64,000 nt of DNA, taken from the NCBI GenBank assembly GCA_025331565.1, contig JAFREQ010000030.1, forward strand, positions 7,004,501 through 7,068,500, in the 5' to 3' direction. Positions 1 through 10,800 of this stretch are shown piece by piece (positions within the stretch are counted from its first letter, which is position 1; every line of letters begins with the position of its first letter). Source of the DNA: Holacanthus passer. Taxonomy: Eukaryota > Chordata > Actinopteri > Pomacanthidae. The notes beneath the pieces were generated by a model that made no database searches, was not told the DNA's origin, and was given only the letters and a program-made list of their open reading frames with translations. The position numbers were made by a program, and so were the translations under genes.

Positions 1-461
1 TCAGACCTAAATTAGCTTGTTAGGGCTATGACTTGTTCACAGTCATCGTTGGGAAAGGCCATGAGTTGCAAATTTCAAGGCTTACTCCTCCTCAAACCCC
101 ATCCCAACAATCAGCAGCCATGGGCTCATCTACGCAGCTGCCTAGTACTCTGTAAACTAAAATAATTAGTCTACAAAGAAGAAGAAGGCAAGGCAATAAA
201 AACAGCAAAGCTTTTTCAGGTATACCCTCAGCTTGTAATGTAATTAAGGAAGAGCAGTTAACAGGAACAGTGGAGGCCAAGTTGAGGTGTAGAAAATGAA
301 GAAAACTCTAAGAGAACTACTCATAGGATTGGTAGAAAGGCAAACCACAGACTGCAAAAAACCTTCAGGAATATTGGACAGACTTGAACAGTCATCAGAA
401 GAAAACCTTTCCTGTGTCTTCACCACAATTTAGCATCTAAGTTTGCAAAGGAACATCTGTG

Positions 462-510
462 AATTTCCCCACTGGGGGACGAATAAAGGTTTATCTCATC
501 TCTTATCTTA
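462..510 (+). repeat. LINE/SINE-type 3' tail
   Basis: The stretch AATTTCCCCACTGGGGGACG, then AATAAAGGTTTATC and a degenerate TCTTATCTTA run, matches the tail that follows the tRNA-Lys sequence at 22803-22855. Tails of this form are common at the 3' ends of fish LINEs and the SINEs they mobilise. It sits inside the Tc1 fossil, so it is a younger insertion or a fusion by rearrangement. Confidence 0.55.
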
Positions 511-624
511 AAACCAGCAAATTACTGGAGGTAATTGGAAACACATGAAAAAAGGCTTCTACAATAAGATAATGATCATAAACACACAATACTCTCAATA
601 TCCACAATAGACCACCTACAATTT

Positions 625-665
625 CATTTAGCAGACGCTTTTATCCAAAGCGACATACATCTGAG
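625..665 (+). repeat. Dispersed teleost repeat end
   Basis: CATTTAGCAGACGCTTTTATCC followed by AAAGCGACATACAT is a very common fish repeat end. Its reverse complement is recognisable near 49635-49660 (GGATAAAAGCGTCTGCTAAG). Only the end is present. The superfamily is not decidable from this fragment. Confidence 0.55.
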
Positions 666-1077
666 AGTTGATAAAACACAAGCAAGGATCTAGTAAGGAG
701 AGAGAGGTTCTCTTGACCTAATCATCACAAACCTGTTGATAGACCTCAAAAGAGCAGTGCATGCAAGACAGCCCAACAATCTCACAGAACCAGAAGCCTT
801 TTGCAGGGAAGAATGAACACAAATAAGACTCTTAGCTAGCTACAAAAAAAACCATTTACAAACTGATACTTGCCAAGGGCAGTATTACTCAGTACTGATC
901 ATGTAGGGCAAAAAAACTCACTTCAGGCCCTTTTCCTATTCTTGCGCATGATATCTCAACATTTCTAATATATGATTGTGAACAGTCATTCAAGAAAGGC
1001 CTCCCATCTAACCTACATGTCCAATTTTTAACTATTTACCAAAGTGAGAGTCCACAATTAATCAATATACAAAATTT

Positions 1078-1083
1078 TTTATT
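1078..1083 (-). other. Probable hmgb2 polyadenylation signal
   Basis: TTTATT on the plus strand reads AATAAA in the hmgb2 sense, about 525 bases after its stop codon. This gives a 3'UTR of normal length and places the cleavage site near 1055-1065. It is inferred from motif and position only. Confidence 0.45.
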
Positions 1084-1398
1084 ACAAAAAAAAGAAAATT
1101 CATTCTACATGAAAGTTTCCAAAGTTCCACATTAAAAATGGCAGCAAAACCTTTGTAATCAAACTACAGATAACCCCTGGTAGTAAAATGAGTGAAACAA
1201 CAGCACCACTAAAGAGAAAACATAAGCAGTGCTTCCAGAAACAATACATTTTTAAAACTTAACTGATCTGCTGCTGTCCACTGCCTGTACAGGAATTTCA
1301 GTTCTTTGTATCACAGGAAATTCATTCTGGACTGCCTATTTAGATAGCAACAAGAATTGAGGACGTAACAAACCCGAGTTCAGCAGAAAATTTTGTTT

Positions 1399-1429
1399 AA
1401 AAAAAAAAAAAAAAAAAAGGGGGGGGGGG
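1399..1429. repeat. A20-G11 homopolymer junction
   Basis: Twenty A followed directly by eleven G on the plus strand, inside the predicted hmgb2 3'UTR. The transcript would therefore carry C11 followed by U20, a long pyrimidine tract. Such junctions are length-unstable and prone to sequencing error. Confidence 0.9.
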
Positions 1430-1606
1430 ACTAAGTGTCAAAATAAAAACTAAATCCCTGAATTTGAAAAGAACATGTCAAAATCCTACAGAGGCAGACC
1501 AACAGGGACAGCAGGCTAAACTGTTGGAATCATCCACACAAAAAACAAATAGGAGTTAAGCTGAACAATGCATTGCAAAATTCACATCCTTTAACATATC
1601 AAATGC

Positions 1607-3088
1607 TTAGTCATCATCTTCGTCATCGTCGTCTTCATCTTCCTCCTCATCATCGTCATCTTCGTCATCGTCATCATCGTCGTCATCAACTGGTTCTGCT
1701 TTCTTGCCAGTGGGCCTGCCTGGGCCACTCTTCTTACCAGCATCACCCTTCCCTGAACCACCTTTGGCTCTGTAGGCTGCGATATCCTGTTGTGGAAAAG
1801 AGGGAAAATTTATCACTTAATATAATCAAGACATTTTTATAAAAACTGCTCACAGCTTCATTATAGCAAGACAGTATTTGCACTGTAGCTTTCAGCAAGT
1901 GCTGCTTTAACAGAATAGTGCATTTTTAACAAATATACTGTTTCCTAACAATACACTGCTTTACCCCGCTGGTACAATGCAAAAATACCAGACAACCGAT
2001 AGATACCTTCTCATATTTTTCCTTCAGTTTGGCAGCCTTGGCTGCATAGGGAGCCTTGTCTTTGGGACTCTGTGCAGACCACAACTCGCCAAGCTTCTTG
2101 GCAATTTCACCAATTGAGATACCAGGGTTCTCCTCCTTGATCCTGGGGCGGTGATCAGAGCAGAACACGAAGAAAGCAGAACTGTAGAGAAAGGGATGGG
2201 TTAATGCCAGAAAGAACCAGACTCTACTCCCGCACATGAAAGAAGTTAGAGGCAAAAATCAAAGTCCTGCACAGATGCAGTGTGACTTACGGAGGCCGTT
2301 TTGGTGCATTGGGGTCCTTCTTCTTCTTGCCCTGTTTTGCACCTTTAGGAGGGACATAGGATTTCATCTCTTGGTCATAGCGAATCTTGTCGTTCTTAGC
2401 CAAGTCCTCGAACTTGACCTTCTCCTTGGGTGACATGGTCTGTAAAAAAGGAAACCGTAAACATCTCAGAATTCTGACTGTACATCTGAAAATACACTTG
2501 TGTGTTCCTAAACAAGATTGTCAACTCCATACACATCAAGTATCATCTGTTTCATTCATGTCATTTTAAAGCAATTTGAAGACTGTGGGAAATTGTGATG
2601 AGCATTTACCACATTTGACACAGGCAGCCCTACACTCAAGTTACAAGAGAATACTTATGCAACTTAACATCTGTGCATCATATCCCTACATCAGGGCCAT
2701 GTGGGGGTGGGCAAAACAGGGGCATGGCCATCAAAGCAACAATACCAATACAAATGGCACCTGACTAAAATTCAAATCTTCTGGCCCTGAGGTGCTTGTG
2801 CTGGCCAGCAGTCCAGCTTTAAACAATGTGATGGTTTTGGTTTAATATAGAAAATAACATGCCCACTCCTAAAATCTTAATGGAAACACAAATTAAATGA
2901 TTTAAATTACATTCATGTAGAGGGGACTGATGCCAACTTACCTTCCATCTCTCAGAGCACTTCTTGGAAAACTCTGCAAAGCTTACAGTGGTCCCTGGGT
3001 GCTTCTTTTTGTGTTCTTCACGGCAGGTCGCCACAAAGTAAGCATAGGAGGTCATCTTGCCTCTTGGTTTATTTGGGTCCTTCCTCAT
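1607..3088 (-). CDS. hmgb2: High mobility group protein B2 (HMGB2)
   Basis: Abundant nuclear protein that binds and bends DNA without sequence specificity. Coding exons in transcript order: 3088-2942, 2439-2291, 2181-2007 and 1786-1607 (stop TAA), 216 aa in total; all boundaries are GT-AG and the phases fit. HMG box A starts MRKDPNKPRGKMTSYAYF. Box B follows the linker and carries KRPPSAFFVFCSDHRPRIKE. Cys22, Cys44 and Cys106 match the redox cysteines of the family. GPGRPTGKKAEP before the tail is HMGB2-like rather than HMGB1-like. The last 26 residues are all acidic, 20 Asp and 6 Glu, against a Glu-rich tail in mammals. The ATG lies two bases into its exon, so a 5' untranslated exon is required. 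Fish paralogues hmgb2a and hmgb2b were not separated. Confidence 0.93.
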
Positions 3089-3925
3089 GGCTGTGATCTA
3101 TCAATAATTGCAAAAAAGAAATCACATGAAGGACGAGTAACTGATAAGTGACAAAATCATCTCGGCACACCGACTAGTGTCGTGCTAGATTTATTGCGGC
3201 TTCTATTTGCACAATAACTTAACACGCACATTAAACAAATGTGTAAACTTCAAAAGTTCAACTTGGTGAATATCGACTCAAGCAAAAATTTTAACATTCG
3301 TCGTCGTTTCAGAATTGCAAGTAGCATTAATGTAGCACAAACAAGGCAAACAGACGCCCAAGGGTGTTTTAAGGCACTAATCGGATTTCTGCTTCACTGG
3401 GACAAAAAGACTCGCCTCCATTTTGTATCTTCCCGCCTAAAATAAACTGCGCCAAAAGCTTATCCGACAAAGTAACACGATAGACATTGCTTTAATTTCA
3501 TCCGACTGCTATTCTGCCTTTAACTAGAGCATAACGAACCGCGAGAGTGAGTCTAAAACAAATGGCGACTTGGTACAAACTTTAAATGTGGGAGCTACCG
3601 TCGTACAGCAGGCTCAGTCACCAAGCCAAATGGCGTTTGAACTGCATGTTGCGCACACAGCAATTACACTGCCTGTGTCACAGTACTGAAACAGCGTCTG
3701 TAATGTGAACAAACTAGAATCCGACCATTTTCATTAGAGACAAGGCAGCCTTGTGATTATGCGAATGTACGAACGATTAAATTCATTAATACGTTTTAAT
3801 TGGTAAATACGCATAAGTATGAAATTTTGTCGTCGTAGACACAACACTAAACAACCAAAAAACCACCGGTGACTTTTATTAACAAAACCAGATAAATACA
3901 ATTTGAAAGAACGGCGGAACCTTAC

Positions 3926-4200
3926 CTGTTCTCAGCAAGACAAGTTGTAAACGACTGAATGAGGAAGAAGGCGCAACTGTTTTGTCACTGTCTGCAAGCA
4001 CGAACTAACTTAACTGGAAGTGCCTTCACGACTCCTCCCTTCCGTCAGCGGATTGGTCAGATTTACCCATTTAAATTTGAACTCAGGGCACAAGAAAGAC
4101 ACAGCTCTGTGATTGGTTGTCTCGTGTGCGATCAAGACATCAAGTTTGAATGCATTGTCAACACGCTGATTGGTTGAACTGGGCTTTTAAACATATGGCG
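3926..4200 (-). promoter_or_regulatory. hmgb2: hmgb2 untranslated first exon and CCAAT-box promoter
   Basis: AACAG|GTAAG on the minus strand at 3926/3925 is a good splice donor for the untranslated first exon. Upstream in the gene's sense, three CCAAT boxes (ATTGG on the plus strand) lie at 4052-4056, 4112-4116 and 4169-4173, about 57-60 bp apart. TTTGAA motifs resembling CHR cell-cycle elements are at 4076-4081 and about 4144-4149. No TATA box is obvious. NF-Y on repeated CCAAT boxes plus a CHR is the known layout of cell-cycle promoters, which fits a proliferation-linked HMGB2. The motifs are seen; function and start site are inferred. Confidence 0.6.
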
Positions 4201-6230
4201 CGAACGGTCCTTTGTTTGCTAGGAGTCAAATATGTTCATCTATTGATGTGCGGTCAGGGATACGTGTACGTTTAGCCGTTTGTTTTTTAGATGAGACTGA
4301 CAGCAACACAGTCAACTATAGGACAGTTTCTATTTCGTTTCATTCTACAAGCCACATTACAAAGAGATGACTCAACTGCCCTTCTTAGATCAAGTCAAAA
4401 ACGAAACTCCTCATTTGTTTTTAACTGGCACAGAGAAGATACGATAAGATAATTCTGTTTTCTCTCCCAGAGGGGAAATTCGGGCGTTGCAACACCAAAG
4501 AGAAGTGGCAAGAATCTAAACAGATAAAAGTATATAAGTGTATGTATGTATATATATATACACACACACACACACAACTAGTACATAGTGGCAATCTAAA
4601 GCGACATGAGTTCAATTACAGCAGCATATTATTAGCAGTCATGCCTGCTTGACAGGCCAAAAAATGAAAATAAGACTTCAGGATGTAGCTTTCCCTTCAA
4701 AACACAACTTCAAGTGATAATTATGAATACTTGTATCTAATAAGTAAGAAGTCAAAGTAATTATGAAAACTACTCTAAATTTAGCATTTTGCATCAATAT
4801 ATTGATTATATACTGGCAAACCAATAAATCAGTACCTGCGGAAAAGTGCAATATAAGATCATGTGATGTAAAACAAACAAAAAAACATGGAAGATGTAGG
4901 TCTATTCATAATGAGACAAATGACAATATGGCTCTGTTCTAGATTAATAAAGTCAAACCAAAATGTTAAAGCAATTAGCACTTTGAAACAGTTTAGTTTT
5001 CAGCATTTCAAGTTCAGCATAATAACAGAATATTGACAGAAGTTACACAATAACATGTTGTTTGTAATTTTGTTTTCTTCATAGGTAAGAACATGCAATG
5101 ATAAGTGTGAAAAGATTATATATTATATAAAATATTAGTTCTTTGCCAATGAGCTACAGAGTATTTTGTATATCCATAATCCATGAACAATTCAAGCAGC
5201 AACAGAGACGGGGTAAAAACAAAAAGTCACAATCAGCTCAATCATGTTCAATATCATTTTGTCCCATGGCAATGTTGATAGGCAGGCCTATAGTTTCACT
5301 TAGTATCTCACTTAGTCTTTCTTTACTGTACATTATTAATAGTTTCCAGAGTTTTACGATCTTTCACATAGCTCACTTTAATCCTGGTGGTAACTGTGAT
5401 AGGCATACCTCAAAGTGAGAAGGCTGCAAGCTGGATCAGCAGTAAAATTTCAGTCTCATCTTCATGCCTTAAAACGTGGATTGAAATGTACCAGCTCACC
5501 TAAGGGATGCATTCATGGGAATACATTCCTATTGTCTACAATCATCAGTGAATGTATGTTGGTATTAGAAAAGGGGTCCCTTTAGGCCATTGAAGCATGA
5601 TTAGAAAGTTTTCAGTTAAAGTTGGTAGCAACATTCACCACAGACAGTCAGCACATTAAATATGAATGCAAAAATCATCTACAGAAAGCTTCTCATAGTT
5701 AAATTGACTTTCAAAACACATTTTAACATTAAACATATTTGAGGCATTTGCGGAACAACAGCTTCAAATAAGATCACTAAAAAGAGAAAAAAAGATAAAC
5801 CACGTTTTGATGAATGCAAAGAAATTGTGCTGATTGACTTCAGTGGGGTCTTTTCCATAGCATAGACAACAATGAAGTCCATGGTCAATTGGACATTACT
5901 GTGTTTTATTTTCTGTTGAAACAACAGAAGTTTTAATAAATGTTTCTTTGTGTGTGTTGAATCCTCTCTCTCCCCCCAAATATGTTGTTTCACAGCTGGA
6001 GAGTGTGTACAATTCCCTTGAAGATCTACCTTGAAGACTGGATAGCTGCTATTAAATCACATGCTGAGTTGTGCTTTCCTTTAGTTAGATGTAACGTCAA
6101 CCAAGAAGGCCATGATATCCTATTTTTTCTCATCCTCTGAAAATATGGCCAACTGTATGACCTTCTGACTCTTCTTCTTCTCCTATGTTGTTAACAACCT
6201 TAAATTTTGCCAATCTCAATCATTCAGTTT
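4201..6230. other. Intergenic DNA, hmgb2 to repeat block
   Basis: AT-rich DNA between the hmgb2 promoter and the repeat upstream of pmm2. I see no gene here. Short open frames on both strands lack family resemblance and splice context. It holds a TA/CA microsatellite near 4545-4577. Confidence 0.6.
4545..4577. repeat. TATG/TA/CA microsatellite
   Basis: A run of TATGTATG, then TATATATA, then CACACACA units. Alternating purine-pyrimidine throughout. Confidence 0.85.
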
Positions 6231-6238
6231 CTGGAGTG

Positions 6239-7672
6239 AATTATACAAACAATAACTGTTTTATTGATAATATTAATAAAAATAATAAAGTTTGGGTTTG
6301 TGGGCTGTCATATTTTATGTTAAGACATAGCCTCAATATCCAATTCCAGAGGCCTGTACTACAAAGCGAGTTTAACCTACTCAGAATTAACTTGGGGTTA
6401 TCAAGGCAAGTTGGGGTTGACAAACTCTGATTATGTCAGCTGGAGTTAAACAGTGATTAAGATGTTGGTTTGTTGAGTCTGTGTTAACTTGAGCAGAGTC
6501 TGTGCGTGTTTGTGTAAAAGGGCTGTGTTCAGCAGCGCAGACAGAGTTTCTGCATGATGGCTCGGGCTCTGTTTTTCATGTTGATAATGTCAGAATATGA
6601 AGAGTTTAAAGAAATGTTAATGGCTAAATGAACTGTGGAGACCAACAGAGTAGGGAGGCTTGTTGACTGCAGACACAGTAAATTCATACATTCAGTGTTC
6701 TTGTGTCTATTTGTCTTACGGACTCTTCTTTTGTTTGTAATATGACTGAGATGTAAGGACACGTAAAATAGTCTAAATCTAAATAATCTAAATATGTGAA
6801 AACCATGAGGATAATTCAGTTACAGCCTCCACATGGCTCCATCTGTGAAACTGAGCCGTTACATAGTTTCAGCCCTTCATAGTACAGCCCTCAGCTCAGC
6901 CAATAATGTATTGCAGCATCTAGGTTAATATTATTTCTGGAACCATGCTGAAATATATTTAATATATCTAATATTTTGAAGTTACATCTGCTTACAGTTC
7001 GCCACTTTTCAACGACCTCGACAAGTCTAGCATAATGTTATGTCAATGTTACTTTGCCCATGGCAAGTTTAAGATCACATAACATTAGCTAACTAACGTG
7101 GTGGACCTTTCTAACCTCACACAGACGCCCTTTGTTTTGTGTAATCACCCTAAGTAACTAACCTAGTACGTTTGGCCACATTATTTGTCCAATATGTGCA
7201 TGAAAAATTCTCCAAAAGGCAACAACTCCACAAACACAGCCGAGGGATCAAGTTAAGTAACTTGAATTAGCTGAGATTACAGCTAGCTGACTCAGGCTAT
7301 CTGGCACTTAAAGTGACCTTGCCCTTAATTATGCAGATCTTCATGCCTTAATATAATTTAAACGAGTGAGTTATGAAAAAATTCACCTCAGCAAAGTTGT
7401 CGTGAATGGGGAAATTAGTTATAGAGACCAAAACTGCTTTTTGTGCCAGGCCGTAAACATGTTTATTTCTGCTGTAAAGTTGGGCATTTTAATATGGGAG
7501 TCTATAGAGACTGACCATAGACTGTTTCAACCACAGATTGACCTTTATACACTCTGCAGGATTTACTCGCTTTTGGAGCCATCCTCACGTGGCCATACGA
7601 GGAACTGCGATTTTTGGCACTTCCGCGTTGGCTTCATTTTTCAGTCCAGGAGGTCGCTGCTTGGGTAGATAG
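6239..7672 (+). mobile_element. Dispersed transposon-like repeat (copy 1), ending at pmm2
   Basis: This block is shared with 42838-43745. Matching landmarks in the same order: AATAAAAATAATAAAGTTTG near 6275 against AATAAAAATAATAAGGTTTG near 42842; ACAAGTCTAGCATAATGTTA near 7021 against the same phrase near 43017; ACGTGGTGGACCTTT near 7097; GTTTATTTCTGCTGTAAAGTTG near 7459 against 43578; and TTTTTGGCACTTCCGCGTTG near 7610 against 43676. No transposase frame is seen, so it looks non-autonomous. Copy 1 has an extra segment from about 6350 (GGCCTGTACTACAAAGCGAG), a motif common in fish MITEs and probably a nested insertion. The superfamily is not determined. Confidence 0.7.
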
Positions 7673-7847
7673 GTGTCGTTCTCCACAGCTCTGCTGCAGG
7701 ATCACACTGCGGACACAGCGACAGAGCAGAAGACTACTGGGAGCAAAGCGAGACAGACTGTGGACACACACTGAGTGATTATCGGGGAAACAGACGGACA
7801 GCGTCCACAGTGAGGACAGTGAGCTGAACTGGGAGCAGACACACAAG
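7673..7847 (+). promoter_or_regulatory. pmm2: pmm2 5'UTR and core promoter region
   Basis: The unique sequence between the repeat end (about 7672) and the pmm2 ATG is only about 175 bp. It is relatively GC-rich with several CpGs and no clear TATA box. The transcription start must lie here or inside the repeat. No splice site is needed between this region and the ATG. Confidence 0.45.
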
Positions 7848-10800
7848 ATGGGTGACACCGGTGTGGACACAAGCACGCTCTGCCTCTTCGATGTTGACGG
7901 CACGCTCACGGCCGCGAGACAGGTAATAAATATGTGCGTGTGTGTGTAAGTAAAAGTATCATGGCACTTGAGTTTTTTCACACAAACATCCTCTGCTGAC
8001 CGCCGCTTCTTCTGTCCGACACACTAACATTCCGGCATGTCAGAGCAGCATCCGGCTCCACGTTGTTACTGTACTTCTTCCGAGTGATACTGTGTTCCGC
8101 AGAAAAATGGTTCCCCCTAAAACATTAGCCAATACTTGGTCGGACTGTTATGAACGATAGTCTGAGCACTCACTGGTATAAATGCAATAAATAATTGTAA
8201 ATAATTGTGTATTGACATGTTGGCTATATGTGGAAATTACCCATCACACCCTATACCGGAAGTGTCCGAATGAATGCAAATCATGATGTATGTTTGCTGT
8301 GACACTTTGAGTTTGCTGTGAATATTCAAGTTGACTATATATTTTGTAAACCTATGGCAAATATGCTGTTACCTTACCGTGCATTTAAGAACATTTGTCT
8401 TAGTCTTTAAGTCAAAGGATGCTGATGCTAAACAAGTTGTTCTGGTTTAACTGGTGATATTCCTTGCATTAGGCAGATGTGTCGCAGACGTGGCGTTAGG
8501 GGATCCCGTGTTGTCTAACCAGGAAATGCACTTTCAGATTCCTTCGCTTATCTCTCACATTAATTCATCTGTGTCTCTTGAGACATTACATTACTGATTT
8601 TCACATAAAAAAGTCGACCTGCTCACTGTTTGGTTTGTGCTGATGTCCTCCCCAGTCTGCCACGGAGACAGCGAGGACAGACTCACATTGGTAAACTCTG
8701 AAGACAACAGTAATATAGCCTGAAAGCATGTCATATGTGAACTGTGGTTTTATATATGTTAGTTATTCAATATATTGTAGAAATGCTGGCTGTATTTCCT
8801 ACCTCGCATCATTGAGACCATCTGAAATCACACCAGCTCTGATCATCAGATCCCCTGGACTCTGAATTAACAGGTGATATTGTCCTGCTGTGTGACACGG
8901 TAGTTGTGATGATCTCAGGATGCATCTTTTTTGAAGCTGTGTTGTAGAAAAAGTGAAGTGACCGTCATGAATATTTTTGTCGTTTCCCGAGGACTGTAGG
9001 TAATGACAATGTATGTGACTGTGGCGATTCCTGGTCAAAACACTGCACACGTCAATAAATCAGCCAAATGTTCATGTTGTCAGTTTTATATATGTGTCCT
9101 GGTTGTGTTTTTAATGTGTTTGTACTCACATGCAGTCTGAGTTTTGTGTTTATGCTCAGCCCAAACACCCTGTAGAGGTCGCTGTTGGCTGCGGCCAAGT
9201 ACAGTACATACAGATTAAGCTGTAATCCGACATCTGTATCTACCGTCAGTCATGTTTCTGTTCAAGTTTGCAGATACTTGTCTCTCTCACCACGATGTTT
9301 CTATAGTATTCAGAACACTCATTTCACCCATTTTACATTTCTGTAAAATGTGTTATGTTAATAGTAAACAGATTAAAATATAATGTGCAATTCAGGCTCG
9401 ATGTCCTCTTGATAGTAGAGTGACATTACTGTGACTGACAGAAAGACAGCAAAAATGATTAGTGCTCTTGGAGGAGCACAAACCAAACAGTGAGCAGGTC
9501 GACTTTTTAATGTGAAAATCAGTAATGTAATGTCTCAAAAGACATCGATAAATTAATGTGAGAGATAAGCGAAGGAATCTGAAAGTGCATTTCCTGGTTA
9601 GTCAACACGGGATCCTCTAAAGCCACGTCTGCGACACATCTGCCTAATGCAAGGAATATCACCAGTTAAACCAGAACAACTTGTTAGCATCAGCCTCACA
9701 AATATTCGTTTCACGTTTTGTCTCGATATGTGTGATATGTGATAGTTATAGAAACTTGTACTGAATATCCCAAAATATGTCTACAACATTTTGCAGGTTT
9801 ACGACAACCCTTTATCTTCATGAAACAGATCCAAGCTTTAATGAATCTGCAAGTGGACATTTGAGAGATATGATTGCACAGATGAAAAATGACTAAAAAT
9901 TAACTGTCAAATTCATTTATTGATGATTACTAAAGTGTCACAATGAATGTATATTATAGTTAACTTGTTGTAACATGTTATTGTAATAAATTATCTAGTC
10001 ACTGGTAGTCACACAGTAGCTGCTTAGTCTTTAAGATACAGACCTTAAACCACTTCCTGTTTACGTTATCTTATTTTGATGTGTTTCCTGAGTTGGTGGT
10101 GTGATTGTGCATTACTATAAGTTACTATGTTTGGAGAATTATTTTGAAAAAGTAAAGGGACATTGCGCCATAAGTGGGTTTAGTAAGTGTGCTTGAGCAA
10201 CAGACAAAAACAGGAAACCTAATCTGCAATCACTGCATAACGACTACAAGACAGTCCAGTGCAAAGTCATAAACCTGTGAGTCTACTATGACTGATGATA
10301 TAATATCTTTCGATATTATATCATTATATCAAGGCTTAAGAAAAAAGTGAGCACAGGATTTCAGTTGGGATGTGCAACAGTTGAATCTTGACAACTGAAA
10401 TCAAACAGATTTTCAATAAAAAGAAAAATAGTCTGATACGAAATTTCACTATGCAAAGGCTGTGTGACAAATGCTATAATGATGACTGATGACTGTTTTA
10501 TATTAGTCTTGTTGCTATCATTGCCATTGTTTCTACCATCATGTCAGTAAATGTAACGTGTATGTCTACGTGTGTTTTCAGTGTGTGACTCCAGACATGG
10601 CAGAGTTCCTTGAGAAGCTGAAGACTCAGGTTCGAGTCGGAGTGGTGGGAGGGTCGGATCTCAGCAAGATCAAAGAGCAGCTGGGACAGGATGGTGAGAC
10701 ACACACATCTGTGCATCTATAGTTACAGTGTATATCTATCCCTCAAGTATGTCATCAGTCTGACTCTGTGCTCTTCTGTTTGTTTATGTGCGTAGTGATA

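Larger units (their letters stand above)
40..900 (+). mobile_element. Decayed Tc1-like transposon, interrupted by other repeats
   Basis: Positions about 90-440 match, with many differences, the reverse complement of the Tc1-like copy at 15.4-16.3 kb. Shared stretches include ATGGGCTCATCTACGCAGCTG (near 120) and CATCAGAAGAAAACCTTTCC (near 393). The right half resumes at about 740-880, where GCAGTGCATGCAAGACAGCC again matches that copy. The gap between the halves (about 460-735) holds unrelated repeat tails, so later insertions split the element. No intact transposase remains. It lies just beyond the 3' end of hmgb2. The homology between the two copies is seen directly; the Tc1 assignment comes from the transposase motifs in the 15-16 kb copy. 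Confidence 0.65.

Noticed and set aside
1573..1842. His-rich plus-strand frame (HHLRHRRLHLPPHHR)
   Set aside because: It is the antisense reading of the GAT/GAC-rich acidic tail of hmgb2.
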